Shown here: positions 21,623 through 32,963 of the stretch, one piece after another
Numbering within the stretch: the first letter of the stretch is position 1
How the letters are laid out: each line of letters starts with the position of its first letter
Source of the DNA: Thamnaconus septentrionalis
Taxonomy: Eukaryota > Chordata > Actinopteri > Tetraodontiformes > Monacanthidae
Length of the DNA stretch: 64,000 nucleotides
Direction: 5' to 3'
Assembly: GCA_009823395.1 (NCBI GenBank)
Contig: CM020509.1
Coordinates: forward strand, 17,704,001-17,768,000
Notes under the pieces: generated by a model
The model's input: the letters and a program-made list of their open reading frames with translations, nothing else
What the model was told of the DNA's origin: nothing
Databases searched by the model: none
Position numbers and translations under genes: made by a program

Positions 21623-24600
21623 AACTTTGTACAGTTCTCATGTTCCATCCCCAACCCCCCCGCCGCTCTCCTCCTCCTGGGTGACCTTTTCATTTCACCT
21701 CGCCATATTTCCCATGGGATTAGCGTCAGGGCGCCGCGGTCTTCGTGTTGCCACAGCTGCGTGGCGGCTTACGGGCGCCCGCTCATCCTCACGGCAAACA
21801 GCACTCAGAGAGCACAGATGCTCACGCACGGGACACGGATCCGTCGGGCTGAGCGAACTCCCGGCCACGCAAACAGTCGATGAGGGCGGCTCCTTGTCAC
21901 GTCGCGCACGTGAGCAATTTGTTTACCTGCGCGACGCAGCTCCGTCCACTTCACGCGGATTCCCCCCGGGCAGATTTGACGATGCCCGTTTTTTGATCTT
22001 GACAAGGAATTTTATCCCCCGTTGGCACGGGGACCGTTTCGATAGGCATCACATCGCAGCTAATGTTCAAAAAAGGTCGAGTTGTTTGCGACTTCTCTTG
22101 CTGCGCTGATTAGCTTCGTTCGTTGTGCCGCAGCAACATGGCGGTAATGTGTTTAGGTAGCGGCTGGGCTGGTGCAGTCGCTCGCTAGGGTCATATAACA
22201 CCTTGAGAAAGAGAGAGTGAGAGAGAGAGAGATACTGGGCATTTGTGAGTGCCGACATTGGCTGCCAAATGTTGACCGTTGTTTGCTAAGTCTAACAGGT
22301 GGCTGATCAGCGGGGACCGAGGTCAGGCCCTTATCACAGCGGAAGCCCCCATACCGTCTGGTACCATACTGAGCGTGATGAGCACAGGACTTTGACTTGA
22401 GCCATGCGCTGATCTTTTCTCCAAATCCGGGCGAGCGGCAGAATCAACAGGCAATCGGCGCGGCGACGGCCAACGAGGCAGAGTCAACAGGCCACTCAGC
22501 TTGTGGATAAAAGCTGTGTTTGTTTGGCTCGGCTGATCCTCCCCTCTTTTTCATCTGATCTTGGCCTTTTCCTCGGTACTATTTTGGACCCGCGGCGGTA
22601 CGCGGCAGATTATGGCCGGTCCCCATAGGTGCTCCAGATCAACATCATCCCACCTACTGACGCACAAAGCTCATATTGTCGGCGCTGAACTCCTAGCTTA
22701 ATCGCGCTGCCTCTGGCTCCTCCGCTCTGGGTCGCCGGCCCCTCCTGCCTATTTCCCTCCCTCCTTTCCTTCTCCCCTAGGGGCTTGTTGATTAACATTT
22801 TCGACATAAGAAAACTGTTGTTCCAACAGCGTCGCAAGAGTCGTGAGTGCTTGAGATGAAATTAGAATTAAGGATATTGATCACGCGAGGGGGGCAGACG
22901 ATAGTGTTATAAATAATTGCCAGCATGAATAAATGAAAGCGATAGGTGAACTCTCTGTGATTTATGTATGGTCTCCGCTAGTCGGCGGCATAAATCACCG
23001 ACAGCCATGTTGTTATTGAGTTATGAAGCCTCGGAGTTGCACTGGAATAATAGCCAGGTCTGTGTTTAGCGCGTGTCTTCTCTATTCATAAGATAGCACC
23101 CATGGACCTATGATCTGGTGCAAGGTATTAGTTTGTGGCACTGTATTATTCATCAAATTTTGTGTGACAGCGGGAGGTGACGCATCAGAGACTGGGTGTA
23201 TGTGACTACCGGGGCTTTTCAGTCGACTGATAGTCTGTCCCATTTGCAATGGCTGGAACAATATGCTGTCTTGGTGTCATCGCAAATCCCACAAGTAGAG
23301 TGTTGGGTTGTTGTTGTTTTTTTTTAAGTTTCTAATTGGGAATCAAGATTTGTTTTTTTCAGAGGCTCTTCTTAATCCTTGGGAAAAATAAATAAATCAG
23401 GACGGATGAGAAGCACCTTAAATACTAATCTGGGTAGAATATGTCTCGAAAGAAGTTGCTGCATGAGCAATCTAAGCTTGACGGACGTCTTTGAAAGAGC
23501 CAGTGTAATTTGACATCCCTGAATTTCCACTATGCTGTACATCTTTTGTGAGAAGGCCCCACTGCAGTTAACGCACATTTCCTTGTCCTCATTAGCCGAA
23601 ACAGTCGACCCGTTCTCATTTCTGGAATGTCAGGAAGAAAAAAAAAAAGAAGGTTTTGCCAGTGAATGGTTCATCAAATCCGAACAAATTCAATTTTCTT
23701 TAATGATGTAGACGTTGCTGTGACATTCACGTACAATTCACAAGCACAAAATCACATCGGCTGTAAAACTAAATACTGTCTTGCCGACAAAACACAAAAC
23801 TGCAGCTCATTCTTGTCCTTGGGTGATATCATCAGCAAAGCAATCTTGAAAGTGTCTGACTTTGGACTTCATACAGCAGTTCATAGTAAATGTTTGCCGT
23901 AGAAATGCACAATTATCACAGATTTTTGAATATTTGCGGCTTTTGGATTCACCTTATGTCTGAAATCAGAACCAGGACAGATGGAGGATCGCCCGGGATG
24001 TGCGAAAGGCCGCCCACCCCTGCAATGCTCCATGACAATGAGCTTGGATCAAAGGTGCCACACACCTGCTGAAGATGAGGAGCCGAACGGGACCTCGATG
24101 CGTTTCGCGGCCCACCCCATTGATAGAGAAAGCATCTAAACATTCTGCGGGGGGGCGTTCCTCCTCAAAGGTGGGCATGCTGGGACGCAAAGTCTCCTTT
24201 CGGTCTTGTACCCTCAGAAACTCTGCCAACGCGGCAACTTGCTCTTTGGAGGTTGTTGCCAAGATGCCTCAACACGCTGCCAAATGTCAAAGAGGCCAGG
24301 GGGTTTGACAGGCTGTAAAATCCCTTTTGAAGTTGCTTCACCGGCTTGAGGTTAAGCTGTGGAGGCAGCAGAAGTTGGCGCCGCACTTCTGCACGACGCT
24401 GGGTTGGCAGAAATTCGGAGATACGTTGTCATTGTCTTCAGCCTTATTCTTCCCTGGCACGGAGAAAAGAGGAGCTGCAAATAATCACCACCTTAGTTTG
24501 GGTTTTTTTTCTTCTGCACATCAAAAGGAGAATTCCGGTCAAAATGAGAAACACGACCCTACGACTGTTCGATCTCCCGAGAAGGTAACTGATTGTTACC

Positions 24601-25778
24601 ACTGGACGGCAGGAGCTGAATGCTGTATTATGCATGAATCTGGCTGGAAACCTTTAAAGCAGTGGGAATACAAGCCAGCAATCTAATCTTGATGTTGTGA
24701 GGACTGACTCTGAGGGACAGAAGAGATCTGAGGGGCAAGCAACAGCTTGAAACAAGGAAGCTGACACTTATTTGCAGGAACGTCATGCAAAATTTATTGG
24801 GCAAACATAAAAAGTAGAGGAGACCGATGGAGGAGGCGATGGCAGAAAAACAAAACAAAAAAACTTCAAGATCTTTATTATTATTAAAGATTTTATTTAT
24901 TTTTTTTACCATTTTGAGGAGAGGTGAAAAAAATCCTCAACTTTTGACAAACAGCTGACTAAACTCTTTCAGACAATATTCTCTTTGGCTGAACCCGAGA
25001 ACTTTCCATCACAAAGACTTTCACCCCGTTATCATTTTAATTTTAATCGTTTTAAAGACCCAAGATAGGGATCCATGAAACCTTTGTGTGATACCCTGTC
25101 TCTCTTCAGGATTTGGCTTATTAGAAAGAAAAAAAAAAAATCCACACGGCGTATGTGTGGTTGTGTGGAAATCAAACTTGCTCAACAATTGTTGCTGAAT
25201 TGTGCTTAAAGACAATCGGTGGAGACAAACAGCGCTCGGCATGAATAATAATTGGTGGCGGCTACTTATGCAGTTGGTGGCCCACCGGGTCAAACGGGGT
25301 CCTTCAACAACCTCAGCCCATTTTTGCAAATTTCCCCAAGTGCGGGTCTAATGAAAGAGGCTTATCTTATCTTGACTTCATTAGGGCATTCATTAATTCC
25401 TGTTGTTACACACATACATTATTCATTTTTTTTTTTTACCTTCTAAAGGTTGTAATCCTGCCTATTTAAACAAAGATAACTATAGAATGTAAAACCTCAA
25501 GGATACACAGTGCTGGAGAGTCTTAGCGTGTCATCTGCTGGGCATGGACATGGTAAAACATGTAAAGCCAGGCCTCGCATTGACCATATTAACATTTTCA
25601 ATCTGAGTGTGTAAGGTCATAGCACTGCTGTGGTCCTCGGCAGGCATGCAGAGCTGCTGGAGTCCATCCATATACAATCCTTTAAGTCTCACCTGCAATC
25701 CGACCCGAACATTGACCAATCCCCAGTCAGACGTAGGAAGAACTTCTCAATATGCCATCAGCATTGATTAAAAAGGGG
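21623..25778. other. Non-coding, candidate regulatory
   Basis: Unique DNA. The block 22840-23170 is compact and AT-rich, with ATTAGAATTA, ATAATTG, paired TGATTTATG sites and ATTATTCAT. It is the best-looking conserved-element candidate in this part. The stretch 23600-25740 shows nothing recognisable beyond short A/T runs. Confidence 0.5.
22957..22998. promoter_or_regulatory. Inverted pair of PBX/HOX-like sites
   Basis: GTGATTTATG (22957-22966) and its exact reverse complement CATAAATCAC (22989-22998) lie 22 bp apart. TGATTTATG is the composite half-site form of PBX with posterior HOX proteins. The pair sits inside a unique AT-rich block. Binding is inferred. Confidence 0.4.
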
Positions 25779-25815
25779 GAGGCAGAAGCAAGAAGCCCCT
25801 TCTTGCTTCTGCCTC
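25779..25815. repeat. Perfect 17-bp hairpin, 3-base loop
   Basis: Arm GAGGCAGAAGCAAGAAG (25779-25795), loop CCC, then the exact reverse complement (25799-25815). The arms are purine-only/pyrimidine-only apart from single C/G positions. No transposon border or RNA family fits. Confidence 0.9.
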
Positions 25816-26134
25816 TGACTTCTGCTCTTCTGGTCATAAAAATATAATGTCATAGACAATAAATCATAACTCAAGCAGTTTAATTACAAATTAGAACATT
25901 GCAAATTATGCAGAAGTCTCTTTTTTCAAATAATAAAACAAAACAAAAAATCACTTCAAGCAGAAAGACTTTTTTCACCGGAGGCTATAAACAAAAGCTG
26001 AAATATGCTGTTTTCTGGGGATCTGTGATTTTTTTGATTTTTTTTTTTTTAATGAATTAGAGGGACCAAAACACCTGTAAATTAATTGAATCATTTTAGC
26101 AACTTTCAAAATAGTCACCAGCCACCTGCTGAGG

Positions 26135-26160
26135 ATACATCAACCTGTTGGTTGATGTAT
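26135..26160. repeat. 11-bp hairpin, 4-base loop
   Basis: ATACATCAACC and its exact reverse complement GGTTGATGTAT flank the loop TGTT. Confidence 0.85.
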
Positions 26161-26603
26161 GGCAGTGAGATTTCCTCTGCAAGCGCTTGTCTTGTCTTTA
26201 CAGTTGACAAGCTTCCAGTTAGAGCCCCGCTTGCATTCTCCGCTGCATCTTTCACATCCTCCTCCTTCGTGACGCTAAAACCCTCAGTAACAGGGGGCCT
26301 CCACCCCCCCCCCCTTTTTTTATGGGGCCCACAAACAGCCATTACCCTGAGTCTCTTAAGTGCTGTCTGTATAGTCGCGCTGACAGATCGGTATCCTCCC
26401 TCCGCGAAGGCGGGGGGTGGCTGGGCGGGTGGGGGATCTCATCCAACCTGATCAAGCTTAGGGAGAACAAATAGCGCCTTCCGACGATACACATCACAAG
26501 CAAACACGCGGCGCAACAGAGAGGTGCTTTTGGGGGCTAGCGCATCCGCCCGTTGGTGTGTGTTTACCGGTGGCGATGTTATCTGTCTTTAGTATGAAGC
26601 TCG

Positions 26604-26648
<45 letters not shown>

Positions 26649-26666
26649 TCCTGTCTCTCTCTCTCT
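26604..26666. repeat. (CT)n microsatellite
   Basis: About eighteen CT units, a short CCTTCCTG interruption, then more CT. Confidence 0.95.
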
Positions 26667-28877
26667 GCACCAAACAAACGCAGCGGTTGCGGGGCGGCCT
26701 GGGTCAACAGCCACTGCTGTCTTCCATCTCTAATTCACTGTGTGTTATTTTGACCCCCTGGCACACACAAACACACATGCACACACACACGCTGTTATTG
26801 TTATCCTTGCGGGGAATTTACATTGACTTACATTCATTCTCTGGTCTTTTGTGCAGCTGCTGGCGCTATACTCGCTAGTCGTACAAATCCGAGAATTATC
26901 GGAATACCAGAAGTCGTCTTGTCCAAAATGTCGCTTAAAAAGTAACTTTTTTTCAGGCTCTTATGAGACAGGCGGCTTTGTATATTCAGAATCCTATTGC
27001 ATGCAACATTGCACCTTAAGTCGTATGCAGAGGTTGCTCTTCTGATGGTGAATAGGTGAGGCTGCTATGCTTCAGCGTACTTTTACTTGAAGACAGTACT
27101 AGTACTACTTTTTCTCTTTAAGAGTTTCTTGAAACTGAGCCCCATCATGTGTCAAGCCAGCCCAAACTAACCCACCAACTGCTCCAAAACCAAAACACAT
27201 CAATTACAGTAATTGTTTGAACAGATGTATGGCCGTCTTAACAATATATTGTTGTTAAAAGTTCCATAAATTAAAAAAAATCAGGGAAATATTTAAGCCA
27301 ACAAGTTTAATAAATTGTAAAATTGTCAGCAATGCTAGATAATAGCAATGCTCACTTTATACACATGCATGGTTTTAATCAGGGCTTGGAGTGACTTTGC
27401 ACCTGACTGTATGGAACGTGCACAAACTTCACCACAGCTTTGTGGCGGTGGCAACATAAACTCCCACCTTGTCCCTAACCTCTTCACTAATGGTAGGTAA
27501 TGGTGTAACTGTGCGGACCAACAGAAATGAAACACCCGCACGCACTTACACATACAGTTTTGCGTGCAGAGCTGCCTCTCTCTCAGCACTGGCGAGAAAA
27601 ACCTTTCATGGAATGCACTACAAGGGAAATATTTAAGCCAAAGAGGAACAACAAGGCCCGCGGAAATCGATTTTGATTTGAAAGTGACGGAAATAATACG
27701 TCTCGGGAACCGTCCCTGAATTTAAATGGCCTTCTCATTCCACAATGTAAATTGTCCATATGAAGGCTTTTTTTTTTTTTAAAGGAGTGAACAGGTCTGA
27801 ATGCCAACACTGTGACAAGGCCACACACTTACGCATGCACGCACACGCACACAAACACAAACACAAACACCAGCACGCATACACATTCCATTAAGATATG
27901 CAGACATGGATATCAAAAGCCTCGGTACAGGCTGATAAACAGGCAGCCAAGGTTTCAAAGTAGCTCTTTTGCAGCAGAACTGACATCCCTGCAACTCACC
28001 AGTGTTTATCTGTCAATGCTTTCTTTTTTTTTTAGGTTGATAGCAGTTTGCATCAAAATTGAAATAGATTTAACACACAACAAGAGCATCAGTCACTTGA
28101 AGGTATTTTCCAGACAGCACAGTTTTTATGTTGTATGGGTAAGTTGCATGTATTACACATATTGACTGCGAGGAGAAGCTCAACACAATGTTCTCGCCTA
28201 GCTACCGTTGCGTAGCTTCCCAAAGGGCTGCTTGTTTCGCAAAGAGAACATAAACTAACAAGCACATTTAAAAAAGAATTCAATCACATGAACCCGGCTC
28301 ACGATTGGTCAGCACAAACCCAGCCCACCTGAAAACGCTCCTCACTCGGGCTGTCAGTTTTGGAGCCGAGGGAGGAAAGAAAGAAAGAAAAAAAATCAAC
28401 CAAACAAAAACAAAAGCAAACCCTTCAATTACACAACATTAAACTGGACAAATTAACCGCGATTTTCAGAGACAATGGCGTGGCGTAATAAAGGAAGACT
28501 GACAGACAAAGCCCGGCGCATCACCACTTCCAAATTAACAGTGACTGACACCGGCAAGCCCGCCACCCCCACATACACCCACACTTAATTAATGGGAAAC
28601 AAAACACAACAAGAACATCCATCTAGATTTGAGGCAACAAAGAAAGGGTCGGCTTGTGTCATTCAATGTTTGCTGCCCGCCGACGGTGAAATGGAACGCG
28701 GAGATTGATAGCGTGTGTGTGTGTGTGCGTGCGCGTGTGTGCAATCATCAGTGTTGTTTCTCTGGGCCTGCGATCTCTTAAGCAGACACCTTACACGCCC
28801 CCGAGCCCCTGACTCTGAGTTTATCAGCTGCAGACATTATTTTTAGCGCCCCCTCCTACCCCCATCCCGCCCCTCCA

Positions 28878-28887
28878 TGATTGACAG
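28878..28887 (+). promoter_or_regulatory. PBX-MEIS/PREP composite site
   Basis: TGATTGACAG is the exact joint consensus for PBX with MEIS or PREP (TGATTGACAG). Single occurrence in GC-rich unique DNA; binding is inferred. Confidence 0.35.
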
Positions 28888-29617
28888 ACGGCTCCTAAAA
28901 GCTTCCTCCCGTCTCCTCTTGCACTCTCCAGCCATGTCTTCTTCTTAAGAGCCGCAACCGCCTGGGCTATTATCTTACCAGAGGAAAGCCGATGCACGTC
29001 CGTGCATTTCATCCCGACAATGACCGCCACCGCTTTACGGGCTCTTTGCTTTCGCCGCCGATGGGTTTTGATGTTTTATTACCCCCACCCACCACCACCC
29101 TCAGATCCCACCCGTTTGTCGTCGCCTGCCCTGTGGTAAGCATTCGCCGATCAGCATAATGCCCGGTCATCGGATACCAAGTGCTTTTTTTTTTTTTTTT
29201 GTTTGTTGGGGCGGTTGTTGGGCGGAGTGTCTCGTTTTTAAACCATGCTGGTTGCAAAAAAAAAAAAAAGTCGGGGGGGTAGGAGTTTTCAAAAGTACAG
29301 ACAGAGGGCAGCGAGAGAAAGGGAACACTCCCTGGCACTTTGTCACATCGTTTAGGAAATCTATACGGCCAATGAGATCGTGGCCCGCAGGGCGGCGGAC
29401 AGGACAGCCCCCATATATCTCACCGCCGCGCCGCACCGCCTGTGCAGGCGGGTGAACTCCTCCTTTGAACTATTGACTTTTGCCTGGCTGACCTCCGGCG
29501 AAAGCTAATTTTAGCCGCCGCCGCTTCAGCTGCAGCAGTTTTTAATTGCCTCACATAGCTAATTTCCTCCTCGCTGACAATGAACGGAGGCGATCCTCTT
29601 TCGCTCCGTCTCTCTTC

Positions 29618-29649
<32 letters not shown>

Positions 29650-29660
29650 CGGGCAGGCAG
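29618..29660. repeat. (GGCA)n microsatellite
   Basis: About ten GGCA units with one GGCG variant. It produces the repeated Leu-Pro-Ala-Cys frames on the minus strand, which are not genes. Confidence 0.95.
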
Positions 29661-30711
29661 TCGGGCCTCGAGGCTGTCAGAGGGGGAACAAAGTGACTGG
29701 GTGATGAGCCAGACACCCGTTGTCTGATCACACAGACTGATGCCATGCCAGCAACCACAGTCACTGGCTCGCTCGACAAGGTTCCTCTTACAAACAGAGG
29801 AATTCACTCCTGACCCAGGATTTTTTTTAGAATATGTATATAGATATAAATGTGTGTGTATGCACTTTTCCTGTCTTCTCTTCCACCTCCCCTGTCTATT
29901 TTAATCTCTCCAATCTGCTGCTCCCTCTTTGTTCTCCCATCTGGCCGCCTCTCTGTTTACTCTCCACTTCGCTGCGACTCTCGCGTTATTCAAATGTTGC
30001 GAAAGGTGAAAGTCGGCCCGTCTGCAGCCGTCGCGCCGCCGCCTCTCCCTTCATAATTGTTCTCTGAGTGGAGGAGGTGCCCCCCCCTGCTGGGAGGAAT
30101 TACAGCGACACGCGCAGACAATTTGCGCCGCCTTTACGGCGGGATGAGCATTGTGGCGGAGTGGCAAATTGAGAATGGGGGAGAAAAGGAAGACAAACAA
30201 AACTTACTCAAAACAAACAAAAAAACACCCGTCGACCAGCTGAGGCCGGACGGCGGTGGGATCCCGACCTGCAGCCGCAGCCGCGGAGGGTCGTCAGCTG
30301 GTACAGTTCTGCAGACTTGCAGTGCATTTGTTTGGCGCTCGGCCTCTCCCGTGGCTCTGACAGCCCTCATCTACACTCAATCAAATCCTCTTGTGTGTCT
30401 CCAGAATGACTGTATTTCTTTTTCTTTCTTTTTTTTTGTTATGAATAGGCTGACTCCCCTACAGATTTGTAACTCCCAGCTGCTGGAGTCTATGTATAAA
30501 TCAATGCCTCGGTGGGCAGAGAGAGGCAGCAGTTATATTTACTCTGTTTCCTAGCTAGCAGCACAAGCTGTACTAGGGGGTAAAGGAATTCGATACACAC
30601 CAGTGGAAGGCAAAGGCGTTTTCACTCACAGGCAGGCAGGAACAGTGGCTAGCTCTTCAGAGTGGTGGATGAACTAATGAAGAAACATTGGTGCGATCTT
30701 GCAGAGAAATA

Positions 30712-30758
30712 ATATATATGTATATATATGTATATGTATATATATATGTATATATATA
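30712..30758. repeat. (TA)n tract with TG variants
   Basis: TA dinucleotides interrupted by TATG units. Confidence 0.9.
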
Positions 30759-31270
30759 ACAACGCAGAAAATAAACATGCGCTGCAAAGGGAAAGTGATG
30801 ACAACTGAGAAAGCAGATTAGCAGGATTAGTTACAATCTGGGTGGCTATTATATCATTGTGGGTTTCTTCCCCAAATTGGCTTTCACGTGCCACCTACTC
30901 AGTTAGTTGCACACAACACAATGAGTAAACAAAAAAAATAAATACTGAAACATGCTTCAAGCATACACTGTATTTTGAAACTTTGCCCTCGACATGCGCC
31001 GCTGACTGTAGAAGTTCCAAGAGTGAATTCCCTGCAGCTCCCTTTTCCTCCCAACAACCACTTGCCCGTGGAGAAGAAAAACACAATCCCCTCAGTGTGT
31101 GATATATCCTTTTATATCCTGTTGCAACCATTTTTTTTGGTTGTTTTTACAACAATCCTTGCCTTTAATTAATATAGCAGAGGTCTGGCGGAAACAACTT
31201 TTGTAGGCAGGGAAACACATCTTTTCCCGTTGGCCAGCAGTTTGTACCCCCCAGTAAATAAATGGTCCAA

Positions 31271-31302
31271 AAAATAAATAAATAAATAAATGAGTAAATA
31301 AA
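31271..31302. repeat. (AAAT)n tract
   Basis: About seven AAAT units with one GAGT interruption. Confidence 0.9.
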
Positions 31303-32490
31303 ACAATTGTATGAGTAGCAGGGAAGCTCTTTACCTCACAATTCATTTTGTAGTTACCGCAGGCGGTACAAAGATTTTCACATTAACAGCTAGTCACTTT
31401 ATGTTTCGCTCCAGATGCTATAGATTACATTTAATGCCACCCGTTAAATATGTCTCAGAAGTCACAATGGAACATTTATAATTATGTCAGCAATCAAACT
31501 AATGCAAAGTGACCCGATTTTGTCAACCTCTCATCCATCATCTTTTTTTTTTCCCCATGAGAAGGATTTTTTTTTCTTTTTCCCCCCTTCATCGTATTTG
31601 GGAAATGTCTTCAAATGGCACAGTTGGTTGGCCAAGGCCTGTGGGGTGTTTGTGTTGTGTGACTAAGCCTTCTAAGTGACTGGTTGCGTGTAAGCAAAGG
31701 TCAAACGCTAGTTTAAGAACATATGTCCCTCCCTTCAAGGACCGGGTTCTTTTTCAGAACGCCTGCTTTGTTTTTTTTTTTTTAGATCTTCACAGTGTCA
31801 CAGTGACAGAGATTAGCTGATGCTATTTCAAAATCATGTGTGCATTATAACGTTGGTTAATTTCTTTTTCAAGTCCCCTTTCCTTCGCAACCACTGTCTT
31901 TGGGTTCTTTATCAGCTGGAAACATGAAATGCACGAAAGGGTTTAGAAAGTGATCCACTTGGCATTTTATGCTACCAAATACCGACATCAAGCAACAAAT
32001 CCCACCTGGAAAACAAACACCGTGCAGCCTTTTAAACTGGACTTTCCAATTAATCTGTCAGAGTTTCACTTTTTTTTCACTTCAAGAGTCACTTTAAAGT
32101 TGATTAACACAAACCTCTTTATGCCTTCATAACAAAATTTTGTTTAAATCTTTAATGATTGATGGAGTAAGACGCGGCAGAGGTGTGTCTCTGCGTTTTG
32201 TTTGCGCCCGCTGACTGCAACACTGAGCACTGGATTAGGGTTGATGACAATGAATTATACATGCGGTCTGAAATGTAATTCTCTTCATTAAATGACAAAT
32301 CTCTTGTTTGAATATCGCACGCTGCGGTAATAAAACTGTTTTTCATCATTGGCCACTGGAGTTGTGGAACCAATAAAAAAAATAGTCTTGTCACTGCTGT
32401 CAGGCACCGTCGCTAATTTATTACCTCAAACTACCAAATTAGAGTAAATCAAATGCAGTTGTTGCTACATTAATTATGACATAAGAAATT

Positions 32491-32502
32491 GTGTGTGTGT
32501 GT

Positions 32503-32536
<34 letters not shown>
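32491..32536. repeat. (GT)n microsatellite
   Basis: Twenty-three dinucleotides with one CT interruption. Confidence 0.95.
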
Positions 32537-32826
32537 TCCCTCAGCCCTGAGAAATAAGGGATAGGTCTAGTTAATAATAGTGGCCGAGAGGGTCTGTTAG
32601 CGTAGCCCACTACATCACTCCTGAGCAAGGAGACATCTCCAGGGCTCCATGCCGCTCTGATGGAGTGTTGGAAGGAGAGCGAAGCTGGTACACAGCGCAC
32701 GTGATGGAAAGGGGGTCAGGAGGACGGATGAGATGAGACGCAAACAGTTGGGACAGAAAGGCGAGCGGCGAGCAGCAACTTCCTCCTCGCGCTGTTCTTT
32801 TATCTGCTGGAGACGTACAGTGGGGG

Positions 32827-32963
32827 TCTCACCCAGCCTGTCTCACCCAGCCTGTCTCACTCATCCTGTCTCACCCAGCCTGTCTCACCTAACCTGTCTC
32901 TACCCAGCCTGCCTCACTCTGCCTTACCCAGTCTTTCTTACGCAGTCTCCCTCACCCAGTCTT
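32827..32963. repeat. 14-bp minisatellite
   Basis: The unit TCTCACCCAGCCTG is repeated at 32827, 32841, 32855, 32869 and 32883 with few changes, then decays over about four more diverged units with small indels. The first units are the most alike, as in an array growing at one end. Confidence 0.9.

Larger units (their letters stand above)
25816..29617. other. Non-coding, no gene seen
   Basis: Unique DNA with a small hairpin at 26135, a CT-rich tract at 26604, CA-rich DNA at 27827-27885 and a T-run at 27769. The GC-rich parts 26220-26560 and 28840-29040 contain no recognisable exon. A GT/GC tract lies at 28712-28740. Confidence 0.55.
29661..32826. other. Non-coding, no gene seen
   Basis: Unique DNA carrying a (TA)n tract, an (AAAT)n tract, several T-runs and a (GT)n tract. 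The CpG-richer part 29970-30330 has no exon I can support. Confidence 0.55.

Noticed and set aside
21510..22109. Longest plus-strand open frame, 199 codons
   Set aside because: Begins beside and runs through a (CTT)n tract giving poly-Ser, then continues in arginine-rich text with no domain I recognise and no splice or start support.
26086..26451. Overlapping plus and minus frames in GC-rich DNA
   Set aside because: Both strands are open by composition; neither peptide resembles a known protein.
29420..29807. Cys/Leu/Pro/Ala repeat protein on minus strand
   Set aside because: Direct product of the (GGCA)n microsatellite in overlapping frames.
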